From contig NZ_CP028487.1 of NCBI RefSeq assembly GCF_003048255.1, positions 2,294,001 through 2,358,000 of the forward strand: 64,000 nt of DNA, written 5' to 3'. How positions within the stretch are numbered: position 1 is the stretch's first letter; each line of letters opens with the position of its first letter. Of the stretch, positions 40,050 through 50,209 are shown piece by piece. Under the pieces are notes generated by a model. The model was not told the DNA's origin. It did not search any database and saw only the letters and a program-made list of their open reading frames with translations. This stretch comes from Yersinia massiliensis. GTDB taxonomy: Bacteria; Pseudomonadota; Gammaproteobacteria; Enterobacterales; Enterobacteriaceae. The translations under genes were made by a program, and so were the position numbers.

Positions 40050-42722
40050 ATGTCGTTGGATTTGCGGAAAACGAGTATGGCCAAGTTGGTTGCCCTCGAT
40101 CACGAATATCACTACTACAGCCTGCCGCAACTTGCGGTAGCGCTGGGGGGTATCGACCGCTTACCAAAATCACTGAAAGTCCTACTGGAAAACTTGCTAC
40201 GCCATTTGGATGGGGAGCAAGTTAAGGAAGAGGATCTGGCTGCAATCGTTAATTGGCAACAGACGGGTCATGCCGATAGAGAAATTGCTTATCGGCCTGC
40301 TCGTGTACTGATGCAAGACTTTACTGGCGTACCCGCCGTGGTGGATTTGGCCGCCATGCGTGAAGCGGTTACTCGGTTGGGCGGCGATGTGGCGCAGGTT
40401 AATCCCTTATCGCCCGTCGATTTAGTGATCGACCATTCAGTGACTGTCGATGAGTTCGGTGATAAAGCCGCATTTGGTGAAAACGTTCGTTTAGAAATGG
40501 AACGTAACCACGAGCGTTATATTTTCTTACGTTGGGGGCAAAAAGCCTTTAGCCGCTTTCGGGTTGTGCCGCCGGGAACAGGGATCTGTCATCAGGTCAA
40601 TTTGGAATATCTGGGGCAAACTGTCTGGCACGAACAGCAGGGCGATAAACGCATTGCTTATCCGGACACGTTAGTGGGGACCGATTCCCACACCACCATG
40701 ATCAATGGCTTGGGGATACTTGGCTGGGGGGTCGGTGGGATTGAGGCGGAAGCTGCGATGCTGGGTCAACCTGTTTCAATGTTAATTCCTGATGTTGTTG
40801 GTTTCAAAATGACCGGCAAAATGCGTGAAGGGATCACCGCTACTGACTTGGTACTGACTGTGACCCAAATGCTACGTAAGCATGGTGTCGTAGGTAAGTT
40901 TGTCGAGTTTTACGGTGATGGGTTGGCTGATCTGCCTCTTGCGGACCGTGCAACTATTGCCAATATGTCACCCGAATTCGGCGCAACCTGCGGATTCTTC
41001 CCTGTCGATGACGTCACGCTCGGTTATATGCGTTTAAGTGGTCGCAGCGATGAGCAAATAGCGTTGGTAGAAGCTTACAGCAAAGCGCAAGGATTATGGC
41101 GCAATCCCGGTGATGAACCGGTGTTTACTAGCCAGTTATCACTGGATTTAAGTACGGTCGAAGTCAGTCTTGCCGGACCGAAACGCCCTCAGGATCGTGT
41201 CGTGTTGCCTAAGGTACCTCTCGCCTTCAAAGCATTTGAAGAGCTGGAATTTAATAGCAAAAAAGATAAAGTTGACCAGATAGATTTTACGCTTGAGGGG
41301 CAAACCCATCAATTGACCCATGGCGCGGTGGTGATTGCGGCCATCACTTCATGTACCAATACCTCTAATCCTAGTGTGCTGATGGCGGCGGGCCTGCTTG
41401 CCAAAAAAGCATCAGAAAAGGGATTGAAAACCAAACCTTGGGTGAAAACTTCGCTCGCACCTGGCTCCAAAGTGGTTACCGAGTACCTTAATTCGGCAGG
41501 CTTAACGCCTTATCTGGATCATTTAGGTTTTAATTTGGTGGGCTACGGATGTACGACTTGTATTGGTAACTCAGGGCCATTACCGGAACCAATAGAACAA
41601 GCCATCAAAGCAGGGGATTTAACGGTGGGTGCGGTACTCTCGGGTAACCGTAACTTCGAAGGGCGCATTCACCCTTTGGTGAAAACGAACTGGCTCGCCT
41701 CGCCACCCTTAGTGGTTGCCTATGCATTGGCGGGGAATATGAATATTAACCTGACTCAGGACTCTTTGGGTAACGACCCTGAGGGTAATCCTGTCTATCT
41801 GAAAGACATATGGCCCAGCGGACTTGAAATCGCTAAAGCGGTGGAAGAGGTCAAGACCGATATGTTCCGTAAGGAATATGCTGCCGTATTTGATGGCGAT
41901 AAAGATTGGCAGGCGATTCAAGTTGAAAGTACCCCAACCTACGATTGGCAAAATGACTCGACGTATATTCGTTTACCGCCTTTCTTTAAAGATATGAAAG
42001 CATTACCGGAACCTGTGCAGGATATCCACCAAGCCCGTATTCTGGCGATATTGGCCGATTCAGTGACCACTGACCACATTTCACCTGCGGGGAATATCAA
42101 GTCAGATAGTCCTGCGGGCCGTTATTTGCGTGATCGCGGGGTAGAGATCGGTGAATTTAACTCCTATGGCTCTCGACGTGGTAACCATGAAGTGATGATG
42201 CGCGGCACATTCGCCAATATTCGTATTCGCAATGAGATGGTTCCGGGGACCGAAGGCGGTATGACACGTCACATTCCATCTCAAAATGAAATGTCTATCT
42301 ACGATGCAGCAATGCGCTATCAACAGGAAAATGTACCTCTTGCAGTCATTGCAGGTAAAGAGTACGGATCGGGGTCCAGTCGCGATTGGGCAGCCAAAGG
42401 GCCACGATTATTGGGGGTTAGGGTTGTTATCGCCGAGTCATTTGAACGTATCCATCGCTCTAATCTAATTGGGATGGGAATTTTACCACTCGAATTCCCG
42501 CAAGGCGTCAACCGTAAAACACTTGGTTTAACGGGGGATGAGTCAATTAGCGTTTCCGGATTGCAAAACCTGTCTCCAGGGCAGATGGTGCCGATAGTGG
42601 TCACCTATGCTGATGGAAGGCAACAAACAGTGAATACTCGCTGCCGTATCGATACGGGCAATGAGCTGGCTTATTTTGAGAATGACGGCATTTTGCATTA
42701 TGTGATACGCAAAATGTTGTAG
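40050..42722 (+). CDS. acnA: Aconitate hydratase A
   Basis: An 890-residue [4Fe-4S] enzyme interconverting citrate and isocitrate, the stress-stable aconitase of enterobacteria. Cluster ligands are Cys in ITSCTNTSN and in [10 protein letters not shown]. Also visible are [13 protein letters not shown] and, in the C-terminal swivel domain, [17 protein letters not shown]. It is the same length as E. coli AcnA (891). A strong ribosome site (ggagg, 6 bases upstream) marks ATG 40050. As in E. coli it lies downstream of cysB and converges on ribA. Confidence 0.98.
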   Translation: MSLDLRKTSMAKLVALDHEYHYYSLPQLAVALGGIDRLPKSLKVLLENLLRHLDGEQVKEEDLAAIVNWQQTGHADREIAYRPARVLMQDFTGVPAVVDLAAMREAVTRLGGDVAQVNPLSPVDLVIDHSVTVDEFGDKAAFGENVRLEMERNHERYIFLRWGQKAFSRFRVVPPGTGICHQVNLEYLGQTVWHEQQGDKRIAYPDTLVGTDSHTTMINGLGILGWGVGGIEAEAAMLGQPVSMLIPDVVGFKMTGKMREGITATDLVLTVTQMLRKHGVVGKFVEFYGDGLADLPLADRATIANMSPEFGATCGFFPVDDVTLGYMRLSGRSDEQIALVEAYSKAQGLWRNPGDEPVFTSQLSLDLSTVEVSLAGPKRPQDRVVLPKVPLAFKAFEELEFNSKKDKVDQIDFTLEGQTHQLTHGAVVIAAITSCTNTSNPSVLMAAGLLAKKASEKGLKTKPWVKTSLAPGSKVVTEYLNSAGLTPYLDHLGFNLVGYGCTTCIGNSGPLPEPIEQAIKAGDLTVGAVLSGNRNFEGRIHPLVKTNWLASPPLVVAYALAGNMNINLTQDSLGNDPEGNPVYLKDIWPSGLEIAKAVEEVKTDMFRKEYAAVFDGDKDWQAIQVESTPTYDWQNDSTYIRLPPFFKDMKALPEPVQDIHQARILAILADSVTTDHISPAGNIKSDSPAGRYLRDRGVEIGEFNSYGSRRGNHEVMMRGTFANIRIRNEMVPGTEGGMTRHIPSQNEMSIYDAAMRYQQENVPLAVIAGKEYGSGSSRDWAAKGPRLLGVRVVIAESFERIHRSNLIGMGILPLEFPQGVNRKTLGLTGDESISVSGLQNLSPGQMVPIVVTYADGRQQTVNTRCRIDTGNELAYFENDGILHYVIRKML

Positions 42723-42755
42723 TGGAAAGTGACGCTGTCACTAATAAGGTTGAGC

Positions 42756-42791
42756 GACTTAAAGGGTGATTGAGAGATCACCCTTTAAGTC
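42756..42791. terminator. Bidirectional hairpin between acnA and ribA
   Basis: Perfect 15-base arms gacttaaagggtgat / atcaccctttaagtc with a 6-base loop lie between convergent genes. Confidence 0.8.
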
Positions 42792-42848
42792 ATAGTGCTA
42801 TCTTTAACTCATAAGAATAACGGGTTTATGGCAGGTCGTTAGCGCGTC

Positions 42849-43451
42849 TTATTTTGTCAGCAAATGGCCCATTTTGGCGGCTTTGGTTGCCATATACTGC
42901 TCATTCTTCGGGTTACGGCCAACGATTAATGGCACACGTTCGACAATATTAATGCCCGCCTCGGTGAGGATCTCAACCTTTTTCGGGTTGTTCGTCAGCA
43001 AACGTATCGCTTTGACGCCCAATAATTTATACATGTCTGAACACAAGGTGAAATCACGCTCATCAGTCGCAAAACCGAGCTGGTGATTAGCTTCGACAGT
43101 ATCCGCGCCAAGATCTTGCAGTGCATACGCGCGGATTTTATTCAATAGACCTATATTGCGTCCTTCTTGACGATGGTAGATCAGTACACCGCGACCTTCT
43201 TCAGCGATATGAGCCAAAGCTGCTTCTAGTTGAAAACCGCAATCACAACGTAGACTGAACAAAGCATCACCCGTTAAGCACTCAGAGTGAACACGGGAAA
43301 GTACAGGCTCATCACCGCTGATATCACCAAAGATTAAAGCCAGATGATCATGCCCTGTGGCCAGTTCTTCAAAACCAACCATCAAAAAATCACCCCATGG
43401 GGTGGGTAGTTTGGCTTCTGCTACACGTTTTAACTGCATCTTACTGTTCAT
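42849..43451 (-). CDS. ribA: GTP cyclohydrolase II
   Basis: A 200-residue enzyme opening GTP to 2,5-diamino-6-ribosylamino-pyrimidinone phosphate, the first step of riboflavin synthesis. The zinc ligands are in [17 protein letters not shown], and the catalytic GTP loop [17 protein letters not shown] is intact. It is longer by only a few residues than E. coli RibA (196). It is divergent from pgpB. No FMN riboswitch was seen upstream; in enterobacteria that element belongs to ribB. Confidence 0.97.
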   Translation of the reverse strand: MNSKMQLKRVAEAKLPTPWGDFLMVGFEELATGHDHLALIFGDISGDEPVLSRVHSECLTGDALFSLRCDCGFQLEAALAHIAEEGRGVLIYHRQEGRNIGLLNKIRAYALQDLGADTVEANHQLGFATDERDFTLCSDMYKLLGVKAIRLLTNNPKKVEILTEAGINIVERVPLIVGRNPKNEQYMATKAAKMGHLLTK

Positions 43452-43808
43452 ATTATAACGTCAGACCCTTAGGGAAGTTGTTGCTATCCTACTGTGGATA
43501 TCCGCATTTATCAGCGATCTACCCTATACATATTCATTTTAGGGATAGGATTAAATAAAAAGTTTCGCCGCGATTATTATTAGCTATATTGCCATAACTT
43601 GGTGCGGACTGCTGTTCAACAAAGCAGCAGTAAGTCAATAGCTCATGTCTGTTGGTAACTTATACCAATAATATAAAAAATTTGTTTATGTTATCAATGG
43701 GTCGCAGCACTTATACTCTATTGCTATAGCACTGGTAAAAATTGTGCTATTAACAGGTACTCGCGATGAGATAACAATGGAGATAGGCATGATCATAAAG
43801 GGCATTAG
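43452..43808. other. Divergent region ribA-pgpB
   Basis: 357 bases with an actgctg / cagcagt hairpin near 43608-43631. No other structure or reading frame was recognised. Confidence 0.3.
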
Positions 43809-44576
43809 ATGGGGAAAATAGCAAAACGTATTTGTGCAGGAACCCTTATTTTACTACTGCCAACGATGATTATCTGGCTCTATGGTTGGCACTGGCAACC
43901 GGGTGGTAATGAAGCCTGGCTTAAGGGGCTTTTCTGGGTGACAGAAACCGTCACTGCGCCATGGGGAATAGTAACCAGCGCGCTGCTCGGTGGTTGGTTC
44001 CTGTGGTGTTTGCGCTTTCGGCTAAAACCTGCCATTGGTTTGCTGCTCATATTGGGGGGCGTCATCATCGTGGGGCAAGGTGTTAAATCACTGATTAAAG
44101 AGCAGGTACAAGCGCCTCGTCCGTTCGTTGTATGGCTGGAGGCGGAACATCATATTGATAATCACTATTTCTATTCCTTACCCCGTGCAGGGCGCAGCGA
44201 ACTGGTTAAGCAGCAGTTGGAAAATCAAGTTCTCATCCCATCTTGGCTAAGCAGCCATTGGCAGTTTGAAACTGGGTTTGCTTTTCCATCGGGTCATACG
44301 GTTTTTGCAGCCACTTGGGCGCTGCTAGCCGTGGGGTTATTATGGCCACGGCGGCATTATAAAACGGTCATCATACTGATGTTATGGGCACAAGGCGTCA
44401 TGATGAGCCGCTTGGCTTTAGGTATGCATTGGCCACGAGATCTGGTTGTGGCAACGCTTATCAGTGGATTATTGGTCGCGATTGTTTGCGGACTAGTGCA
44501 ACGTTGGTTCGGTTCGTTAACGATTGCACCGTCTGAACAACGTGAAATTGAGCAACGGGAGCACAAGGAGAATTAA
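43809..44576 (+). CDS. pgpB: Phosphatidylglycerophosphatase B
   Basis: A 255-residue PAP2-family inner-membrane phosphatase that dephosphorylates phosphatidylglycerophosphate and undecaprenyl diphosphate. The three phosphatase motifs are complete: K-x6-RP (KEQVQAPRP), PSGH, and S-R-x5-H-x3-D (SRLALGMHWPRD). Six helices are expected. Length equals E. coli PgpB (254). The C-terminus is charged (EREIEQREHKEN). Confidence 0.95.
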   Translation: MGKIAKRICAGTLILLLPTMIIWLYGWHWQPGGNEAWLKGLFWVTETVTAPWGIVTSALLGGWFLWCLRFRLKPAIGLLLILGGVIIVGQGVKSLIKEQVQAPRPFVVWLEAEHHIDNHYFYSLPRAGRSELVKQQLENQVLIPSWLSSHWQFETGFAFPSGHTVFAATWALLAVGLLWPRRHYKTVIILMLWAQGVMMSRLALGMHWPRDLVVATLISGLLVAIVCGLVQRWFGSLTIAPSEQREIEQREHKEN

Positions 44577-44750
44577 GTCCTTGATGATAATTCTTCATTC
44601 TGACGCTTAAAATTCTATCGATTAGATGCTGAAACGCCGCTTTATCTTGGTGTAGGGTTCTTTGCTGCGTGAGGAAGTGCTAATTTATCAAGTAACGACG
44701 CCACATTTTTGGCATAATTCATCAGGTTGATTCGGCCTTTAGGAAAAAAC

Positions 44751-45062
44751 GTGAAATATTTGCTGATTTTTTTGTTAGTGTTGGTGATTTTCGTGATTTC
44801 AGTCACATTAGGGGCGAATAACGATCAGGTCGTAACATTCAATTATTTATTAGCTCAGGGCGAATATCGAGTATCAACTTTATTGGCAACACTTTTCGCT
44901 GCGGGCTTGGTTCTTGGCTGGATTATTTGTGGGCTTTTTTATTTGCGGATCCGTATTTTACTGGGTCGAGCAGAGCGGAAAATTAAACGTCTTGAATCAC
45001 AGCAAGAAGTGCCTGTTGACACTGGTACGAGTGTCACGACATCTGCTGCCAGCAAGGAATAA
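44751..45062 (+). CDS. lapA: LapA (YciS), LPS assembly membrane protein
   Basis: A 103-residue inner-membrane protein with two helices and a cytoplasmic basic segment (RAERKIKRLESQQE). I chose GTG 44751, which has agga 7 bases upstream and matches the E. coli start (MKYLLIFLLVL). The open frame extends eight codons further to a TTG at 44727. LapA works with LapB in balancing lipopolysaccharide and fatty-acid synthesis. It lies 6 bases before lapB. Confidence 0.94.
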   Translation: MKYLLIFLLVLVIFVISVTLGANNDQVVTFNYLLAQGEYRVSTLLATLFAAGLVLGWIICGLFYLRIRILLGRAERKIKRLESQQEVPVDTGTSVTTSAASKE

Positions 45063-45068
45063 TTTTCT

Positions 45069-46238
45069 ATGCTAGAAATGCTGTTCCTGCTGTTACCCGT
45101 CGCTGCTGCCTATGGCTGGTACATGGGGCGTAGAAGTGCTCAGCAGGATAAACAGCAGGATGCAAACCGCCTGTCACGAGAATACGTGGCAGGGGTTAAC
45201 TTCCTTCTTTCCAATCAGCAGGACAAAGCGGTTGATCTGTTTCTTGAAATGTTGAAAGAAGACAGTTCGACGGTGGAAGCACATCTCACATTAGGCAATC
45301 TGTTTCGTTCACGTGGCGAAGTTGATCGAGCAATCCGCATCCATCAGGCATTGATGGAAAGCGCCTCTCTGACTTTTGAACAACGTTTGTTAGCCATCCA
45401 ACAACTCGGCCGTGATTATATGGCGGCTGGATTCTATGATCGTGCCGAAGACATGTTTAACCAATTGGTTGAAGAGCAAGATTTCCGGCTCGGTGCATTA
45501 CAACAGCTATTAGTGATTCATCAAGCGACCAGTGACTGGAATAACGCAATCGAAGTTGCGGAAAAACTGGTCAAGATGGGCAAAGAAAATCAGCGTTTAG
45601 AAATTGCCCATTTTTATTGTGAGCTCGCTCTACAATCGATGGGCATTGATGATCTCGATAAGGCGATGGGGCTGCTAAAAAAAGCGGCTTCTGCTGACAA
45701 GCAATGTGCACGCGTTTCCATTATGCGGGGGCGAGTCCATATCGCCAGAGGTGAGTACGCTAAAGGGGTAGAAGCGCTAGAACGCGTCTTGGAGCAAGAT
45801 AAAGAAATGGTCAGCGAGGCTCTGCCTATGCTGAGCGATTGTTACCAACATTTGGAACAGCCTGAGGCTTGGGCTAATTTCCTTAAACGCTGCGTAGAGG
45901 ATAATACCGGCGCGACAGCTGAATTGATGCTGGCAGAAATTTTGGAGCAACAAGAAGGTCGCGATGTGGCACAAACCTATATCAACCGCCAATTACAGCG
46001 TCATCCAACCATGCGAGTCTTCTATCGATTGATGGATTACCACTTGGCTGATGCAGAAGAAGGGCGAGCAAAAGAGAGCTTGCTGTTACTGCGGGATATG
46101 GTTGGCGAACAAATTCGAACTAAACCTCGTTATCGTTGCCATAAGTGTGGTTTCACCGCCCACTCGTTGTATTGGCACTGTCCGTCATGCCGTGCTTGGG
46201 CATCGGTTAAGCCTATCCGTGGACTAGATGGTCAATAA
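45069..46238 (+). CDS. lapB: LapB (YciM), regulator of LPS synthesis
   Basis: A 389-residue protein with one N-terminal helix (LEMLFLLLPVAAAYGWYMG), about nine TPR repeats, and a C-terminal rubredoxin-type metal site (YRCHKCGF…WHCPSCRAW). It links LpxC to FtsH for degradation and so keeps LPS production in check. It is the same length as E. coli LapB (389). It is translated together with lapA. Confidence 0.97.
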   Translation: MLEMLFLLLPVAAAYGWYMGRRSAQQDKQQDANRLSREYVAGVNFLLSNQQDKAVDLFLEMLKEDSSTVEAHLTLGNLFRSRGEVDRAIRIHQALMESASLTFEQRLLAIQQLGRDYMAAGFYDRAEDMFNQLVEEQDFRLGALQQLLVIHQATSDWNNAIEVAEKLVKMGKENQRLEIAHFYCELALQSMGIDDLDKAMGLLKKAASADKQCARVSIMRGRVHIARGEYAKGVEALERVLEQDKEMVSEALPMLSDCYQHLEQPEAWANFLKRCVEDNTGATAELMLAEILEQQEGRDVAQTYINRQLQRHPTMRVFYRLMDYHLADAEEGRAKESLLLLRDMVGEQIRTKPRYRCHKCGFTAHSLYWHCPSCRAWASVKPIRGLDGQ

Positions 46239-46290
46239 GCCAATATTTGTGATGAAATATGAAGCTGAAGGTGTGATCAGATAGTGATTA

Positions 46291-46314
46291 ATCGGGTGAA
46301 TTAAATCACCCGAT
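46291..46314. terminator. Hairpin after lapB
   Basis: Exact 9-base arms atcgggtga / tcacccgat with loop attaaa, between convergent genes. The T tail is short (gttt). Confidence 0.55.
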
Positions 46315-46352
46315 GTTTCGATAAAGCGCTGTATGGGCACAATGTGGACGAG

Positions 46353-46652
46353 TTACTTTTTCTTCTGCGGTGCTTTAACACCATCTTTCAGTAATTGACG
46401 TAGTTTCTTTAATTCTTTTTGGCTAAGTGGTTGCTCTGAAATCTCTTCTACACCTTGGTTATCAATCTCACCGTGATGCAATTTGCTGTCTTTACGGCTG
46501 CCCTTCGTATTTTTAACATCAACCTCAAAACTTTTTTCTAATCTCTCGCAGACTTCGGTGCTGAGAGAAAATTGTTTCTCTAAGGCGGCAGCCTTAATTT
46601 TTTCTTTTAATTCCAGAGGGATTTTAATGGTTAACGTCGATGTTTCGCTCAT
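46353..46652 (-). CDS. Arc/TraY-like ribbon-helix-helix protein
   Basis: A 99-residue protein. Residues 5-45 (LTIKIPLELKEKIKAAALEK…STEVCERLEKSF) have the beta-strand plus two helices pattern of Arc/MetJ ribbon-helix-helix DNA-binding domains. The remainder is charged and Lys-rich, ending APQKKK. No toxin gene lies next to it, so it is not an obvious antitoxin; a chromosomal regulator is more likely. The start has a plausible ribosome site (aaggtt). It is not present beside lapB in E. coli as far as I know. Function unproven. Confidence 0.65.
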   Translation of the reverse strand: MSETSTLTIKIPLELKEKIKAAALEKQFSLSTEVCERLEKSFEVDVKNTKGSRKDSKLHHGEIDNQGVEEISEQPLSQKELKKLRQLLKDGVKAPQKKK

Positions 46653-46823
46653 TATATAACCTTCAACTTAGGGGAAAATACCAAGCTAAGCGAGGGAAGG
46701 AGAACTGTCTAGGGGATAACACGATTGTCACAAAAAATTCACATTAAAAAATCGCAAAAGTGTGAAATGACACTTATTTCAGACCATTAACCGGGGAAAT
46801 GTCTAAATGGATTGGTCAAAAAC

Positions 46824-46853
46824 AAAAAAGAGCGCTTTAACGCTCTTTTTTGT
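46824..46853. terminator. Terminator between the RHH and DUF1471 genes
   Basis: The stem aaaaaagagcg / cgctcttttttg with loop ctttaa; T runs lie on both strands. It should end transcription from the DUF1471 gene on the minus strand. Confidence 0.85.
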
Positions 46854-46888
46854 TTGGACACAGACTTAACCGAGGGAGGGGTGAAGTC

Positions 46889-47149
46889 TTAACGGTATAT
46901 TACTGCGGTGCCATGCAGCTTGTTATTACCGGTCGCAGAAGTAATCATGAAGTTTTTCGCACCTGCAGCTTCTGCTTTTTGTGCCAATGCATTTTCTAAA
47001 TCGGTTAATGTGCTGGCATTGCTGGCAACGACCACACCAATTTCATTCAATTCAGTTGATTGACCATGCTGGATTTGCGTAGCGGCAACGCTGGCAAATG
47101 AAGCAAGAGAAAGGACTAATGCTGGAACGATGTATTTTATACTCTTCAT
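46889..47149 (-). CDS. DUF1471 (YdgH/BhsA/McbA family) periplasmic protein
   Basis: An 86-residue secreted protein. The signal peptide MKSIKYIVPALVLSLASFAS is cleaved near VAA, followed by a short DUF1471 domain (IGVVVASNASTLTDLENALAQK…FMITSATGNNKLHGTAVIYR). E. coli members such as BhsA and McbA respond to stress and alter biofilm. I took ATG 47149 (ggag 7 bases upstream) rather than 47161. The particular family member is not assigned. Confidence 0.88.
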   Translation of the reverse strand: MKSIKYIVPALVLSLASFASVAATQIQHGQSTELNEIGVVVASNASTLTDLENALAQKAEAAGAKNFMITSATGNNKLHGTAVIYR

Positions 47150-47161
47150 GTATAACTCCAT

Positions 47162-47497
47162 ATGTCATTGTTATTTGTGTAGTTAATATTTTATTTTTTG
47201 TTTGCTAGACAATCAATGTCTTGCGATGGAGTGAATGATATAGGATTGTCGTTGAATGAAAATAACAAAAAGCTGAATGTTTAAATCAAATTATTTGATC
47301 AACAATTTACGCTTCTTGAAACTATTTTACTTAACTGCGGGTATGCTGCTGCCGGCGGCTTGACGTAACTTGAACTAAACAATCAAAGCCTGACACCGTA
47401 GCAGTAAAAACCTTGCTGTCCGATGGCTGTAATTTAAGTGGCACACCCTGTAGAATATCGGCGTTAATATTCTCTTTTGACTGAAAAAGGCTTAAAA
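47162..47497. other. Divergent region upstream of pyrF
   Basis: 336 bases with AT-rich left half. No RNA structure or operator was confidently recognised. Confidence 0.3.
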
Positions 47498-48235
47498 ATG
47501 ACGTCTGCAACGAACTCGAATAACAGTGGCCCGTCCTCTTCTCCCATCGTTGTCGCGTTGGATTATGCCAACAAAGATGCTGCATTAGCCTTTGCTGATC
47601 GTATCAATCCACGTGATTGCCGATTAAAAGTGGGTAAAGAGATGTTTACTTTATACGGCCCACAATTGGTTCGTGATCTCCAGCAGCGTGGCTTTGACGT
47701 ATTCCTCGATTTGAAATTCCACGATATTCCTAATACGACTGCACACGCAGTTGCCGCTGCGGCTGATCTAGGCGTTTGGATGGTCAATGTCCATGCTAGT
47801 GGTGGTGCTCGGATGATGACTGCCGCCAAAGAAGCCTTGTTGCCCTTTGGTACGCAGGCGCCACTATTGATTGCTGTCACCGTTTTAACCAGTATGGACG
47901 GTGAAGATCTACGTGACATTGGCATCAATATTAGCCCAGCAGAGCAGGCAGAGCGTTTAGCCAAACTCACTTGGGACTGCGGCTTGGATGGTGTCGTCTG
48001 TTCTGCCCATGAAGCGGTTCGCTTAAAACAGGTGTGTGGCGCAGACTTCAAACTGGTGACGCCAGGCATTCGTCCACAGGGCAGTGAGGCAGGCGATCAG
48101 CGCCGCATTATGACACCAGAACAAGCTGTCGACGCGGGCGTGGATTACATGGTAATAGGGCGTCCGATCACCCAATCACCTGATCCAGAAAAAACGCTAA
48201 CTGAAATTCTGGCCTCGCTGAAAAAGGGCGCATAA
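47498..48235 (+). CDS. pyrF: Orotidine 5'-phosphate decarboxylase
   Basis: A 245-residue TIM-barrel enzyme giving UMP, the last step of pyrimidine synthesis. The catalytic [10 protein letters not shown] tetrad motif and RLKVGKEMF are intact, as is [20 protein letters not shown] for phosphate binding. The start is ATG 47498 (E. coli length 245), although an upstream TTG at 47477 is open. The stop overlaps yciH (taatg). Confidence 0.98.
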   Translation: MTSATNSNNSGPSSSPIVVALDYANKDAALAFADRINPRDCRLKVGKEMFTLYGPQLVRDLQQRGFDVFLDLKFHDIPNTTAHAVAAAADLGVWMVNVHASGGARMMTAAKEALLPFGTQAPLLIAVTVLTSMDGEDLRDIGINISPAEQAERLAKLTWDCGLDGVVCSAHEAVRLKQVCGADFKLVTPGIRPQGSEAGDQRRIMTPEQAVDAGVDYMVIGRPITQSPDPEKTLTEILASLKKGA

Positions 48236-48561
48236 TGAGCAATGATAATAGCCGCTTAGTTTATTCAACGGATACTGGTCGCATCAATGAGCCCGAAGTT
48301 AAAGTAGAACGTCCTAAAGGCGATGGTATTGTCCGTATTCAGCGTCAAACTAGCGGCCGCAAAGGAAAGGGCGTAAGCCTGATTACCGGTATTGACGGCA
48401 GTGATGATGTCATCGAAAAATTGGCCGCTGAATTAAAGAAGAAGTGTGGTTGTGGCGGTTCAGTGAAGGACGGCATTATTGAGATTCAAGGCGATAAGCG
48501 CGACCTACTAAAACAACTTTTAGAAGCCAAAGGAATGAAAGTCAAACTGGCGGGCGGTTGA
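48235..48561 (+). CDS. yciH: SUI1-family translation factor YciH
   Basis: A 108-residue SUI1/eIF1-like protein. The C-terminal fold has the pattern GVSLITGIDGSDDVIEKLAAELKKKCGCGGSVKDG…LAGG. In E. coli YciH influences initiation fidelity and stress translation. It overlaps pyrF by one base and forms its operon partner. Same length as E. coli YciH (108). Confidence 0.95.
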   Translation: MSNDNSRLVYSTDTGRINEPEVKVERPKGDGIVRIQRQTSGRKGKGVSLITGIDGSDDVIEKLAAELKKKCGCGGSVKDGIIEIQGDKRDLLKQLLEAKGMKVKLAGG

Positions 48562-48662
48562 AGTAATTCTGTAGACAATAAATAGACGGTCTTTATTATG
48601 TAAACGCGGTATGTCAGCGACTTTTACGTTTATCCAAAGTTTTTTCCGTTTATCCAAATTCA

Positions 48663-48759
48663 TTGGTGTTGTGCTAGGCAGCAAACGAGTGAACCCGATG
48701 AGCTTACATGAGTAAGTTATTCGGGTCAGTGAGTGCCGCTAACAACGGCACAACACCAA
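48663..48759. repeat. ERIC element between yciH and osmB
   Basis: A 97-base palindromic unit with 12-base outer arms ttggtgttgtgc / gcacaacaccaa and a core reading aggcagcaaacgagtgaac…gagcttacatgagtaagtt, which follows the ERIC/IRU consensus. Similar sequence may extend to about 48770. ERIC copies are frequent in Yersinia and can act as RNA stabilisers or terminators. It lies between convergent genes. Confidence 0.8.
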
Positions 48760-48774
48760 GGACGAAAGATAAGT

Positions 48775-48987
48775 TTATTTACTGACCTGATGGCCAATCA
48801 CCCCACCAATAGCAGCACCCCCTAACGTCCCTAACGTACTCCCCGTCAGCACGGCACCACCTACGGCACCAGCACCAGCACCAATGGCGGTATTGCGGTC
48901 ACGTTTTGACATGTTAGAACAAGCGGACAGTGAAAAAGCGAGTGTTAGCGCTAGTGCCGCAGTGGCAAATCGTTTGTTGATCATCAT
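48775..48987 (-). CDS. osmB: Osmotically inducible lipoprotein OsmB
   Basis: A 70-residue outer-membrane lipoprotein. The signal ends in LSAC (Cys at 23); the mature part is a Gly/Ala-rich glycine-zipper (GAGAGAVGGAVLTGSTLGTLG). Expression in E. coli is by osmotic and stationary-phase signals (RpoS/Rcs). It has a good ribosome site (caggag). Length matches E. coli (72). Confidence 0.93.
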   Translation of the reverse strand: MMINKRFATAALALTLAFSLSACSNMSKRDRNTAIGAGAGAVGGAVLTGSTLGTLGGAAIGGVIGHQVSK

Positions 48988-49467
48988 AGCTATTCTCCTG
49001 ACTGTTAGCTTGGTATGGATAGATCAGGTGATACACTTTGGATGTATATATCCTGAACTAGCTGTATCAAATTGAACTTACCTAGATAAGTATAGGCATT
49101 GTATCAATTGTAGCTTCAGTCCTAATTTTAGAGTGTTTAGAATAAAAAATGCCATATAGGCATTAATTCAGGATTAATGCTGAAAAGTCCTTTTGTCATC
49201 AATAGAAACTAGTATAAATGCCTTGAAATCATTTAAAAGGTAAATAGTCTTAATTTGGCTAACTGAGGGGAATGAATTAAGGGTTTCTGAGGAGAAAGGC
49301 ACGATTAACCCATTGTCTGCCTTGAATAAAATATTACCGTTAGACATGTGTAGTTCGCAGACTGCACTTTCCAGCCGATCCTTACGCAGTTTATAGCGAT
49401 TTATCCCATACCTGTTCTGACCTGTGACGCTGAAAATGAATCAAATTCAGTTAATCAGGATATGACG
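48988..49467. other. Divergent region osmB - araD-like gene
   Basis: 480 bases with an aatgcc-atata-ggcatt palindrome at 49148-49164 followed by cattaat / attaatg (49161-49179), two overlapping inverted repeats. They are possible operator sites for a regulator of the sugar-phosphate epimerase gene. No reading frame was seen. Confidence 0.35.
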
Positions 49468-50163
49468 ATGCTCAACGAACTGAAGCAGCAAGTTCTTGCC
49501 GCTAACTTGGCGCTCCCGCGCCATAATCTGGTGACATTCACTTGGGGTAATGTCAGCGCCGTTGATCGGCAAAGTGGTCTGCTGATCATCAAGCCTTCAG
49601 GCGTGGAATATGATGTCATGACGTTGGACGATATGGTGGTGGTTGAGTTAGAAACCGGCAAAGTGGTCGAGGGCAGTAAAAAACCCTCGTCAGATACCGA
49701 CACTCACCGAGTGCTCTATCAGCATTTTCCACAAATTGGCGGCATTGTTCATACCCATTCGCGCCATGCCACCATATGGTCGCAAGCTGGTCTGGATTTG
49801 CCTGCATGGGGTACGACGCACGCTGATTACTTTTATGGCACCATTCCCTGTACTCGCCAGATGACCCCGGAAGAGATAGCGGGTCGCTACGAGTGGGAAA
49901 CCGGCAATGTCATCGTCGAAACGTTTCATGAGCGAGGCATTAAGCCAGAAGATGTGCCTGCGGTTTTAGTCAATTCACACGGGCCCTTTGCTTGGGGAAC
50001 CAGTGCTGATAACGCGGTACATAATGCGGTGGTGCTAGAAGAGTTGGCCTATATGGGGATCTTCTCACGCCAATTGAACCCACAATTAGGCGATATGCAA
50101 CCGCAGTTGCTCGATAAGCATTACCTGCGTAAACATGGAAAAAACGCCTATTACGGGCAGTGA
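49468..50163 (+). CDS. araD: L-ribulose-5-phosphate 4-epimerase (AraD/SgbE/UlaF family)
   Basis: A class II aldolase-type zinc enzyme of 231 residues. Its sequence follows E. coli AraD closely: zinc His95 and His97 (VHTHSRH), Asp76 ([10 protein letters not shown]), and the C-terminal HYLRKHG…YYGQ. I chose the second ATG (49468), with agga 8 bases upstream and length identical to E. coli AraD; a first ATG (49462) is too near the ribosome site. It is alone here, without araA or araB, so it may be a SgbE/UlaF-type enzyme. The symbol is by similarity. Confidence 0.85.
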   Translation: MLNELKQQVLAANLALPRHNLVTFTWGNVSAVDRQSGLLIIKPSGVEYDVMTLDDMVVVELETGKVVEGSKKPSSDTDTHRVLYQHFPQIGGIVHTHSRHATIWSQAGLDLPAWGTTHADYFYGTIPCTRQMTPEEIAGRYEWETGNVIVETFHERGIKPEDVPAVLVNSHGPFAWGTSADNAVHNAVVLEELAYMGIFSRQLNPQLGDMQPQLLDKHYLRKHGKNAYYGQ

Positions 50164-50182
50164 TGACGTGAACTTTATTCGA

Positions 50183-50209
50183 CCCGTGCTCAGTCTTGCA
50201 CGGGTTTTT
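50183..50209 (+). terminator. Terminator of the AraD-type gene
   Basis: The stem cccgtgc / gcacggg with an 8-base loop and five Ts. It overlaps the 3' end of the convergent DUF2164 gene. Confidence 0.85.

Noticed and set aside
43452..43808. Possible FMN riboswitch upstream of ribA
   Set aside because: No RFN-type conserved segments were seen, and in enterobacteria that element controls ribB.
46353..46652. Toxin-antitoxin module
   Set aside because: The ribbon-helix-helix-like gene has no toxin-sized partner on either side; neighbours are lapB and a secreted DUF1471 protein on its far side.
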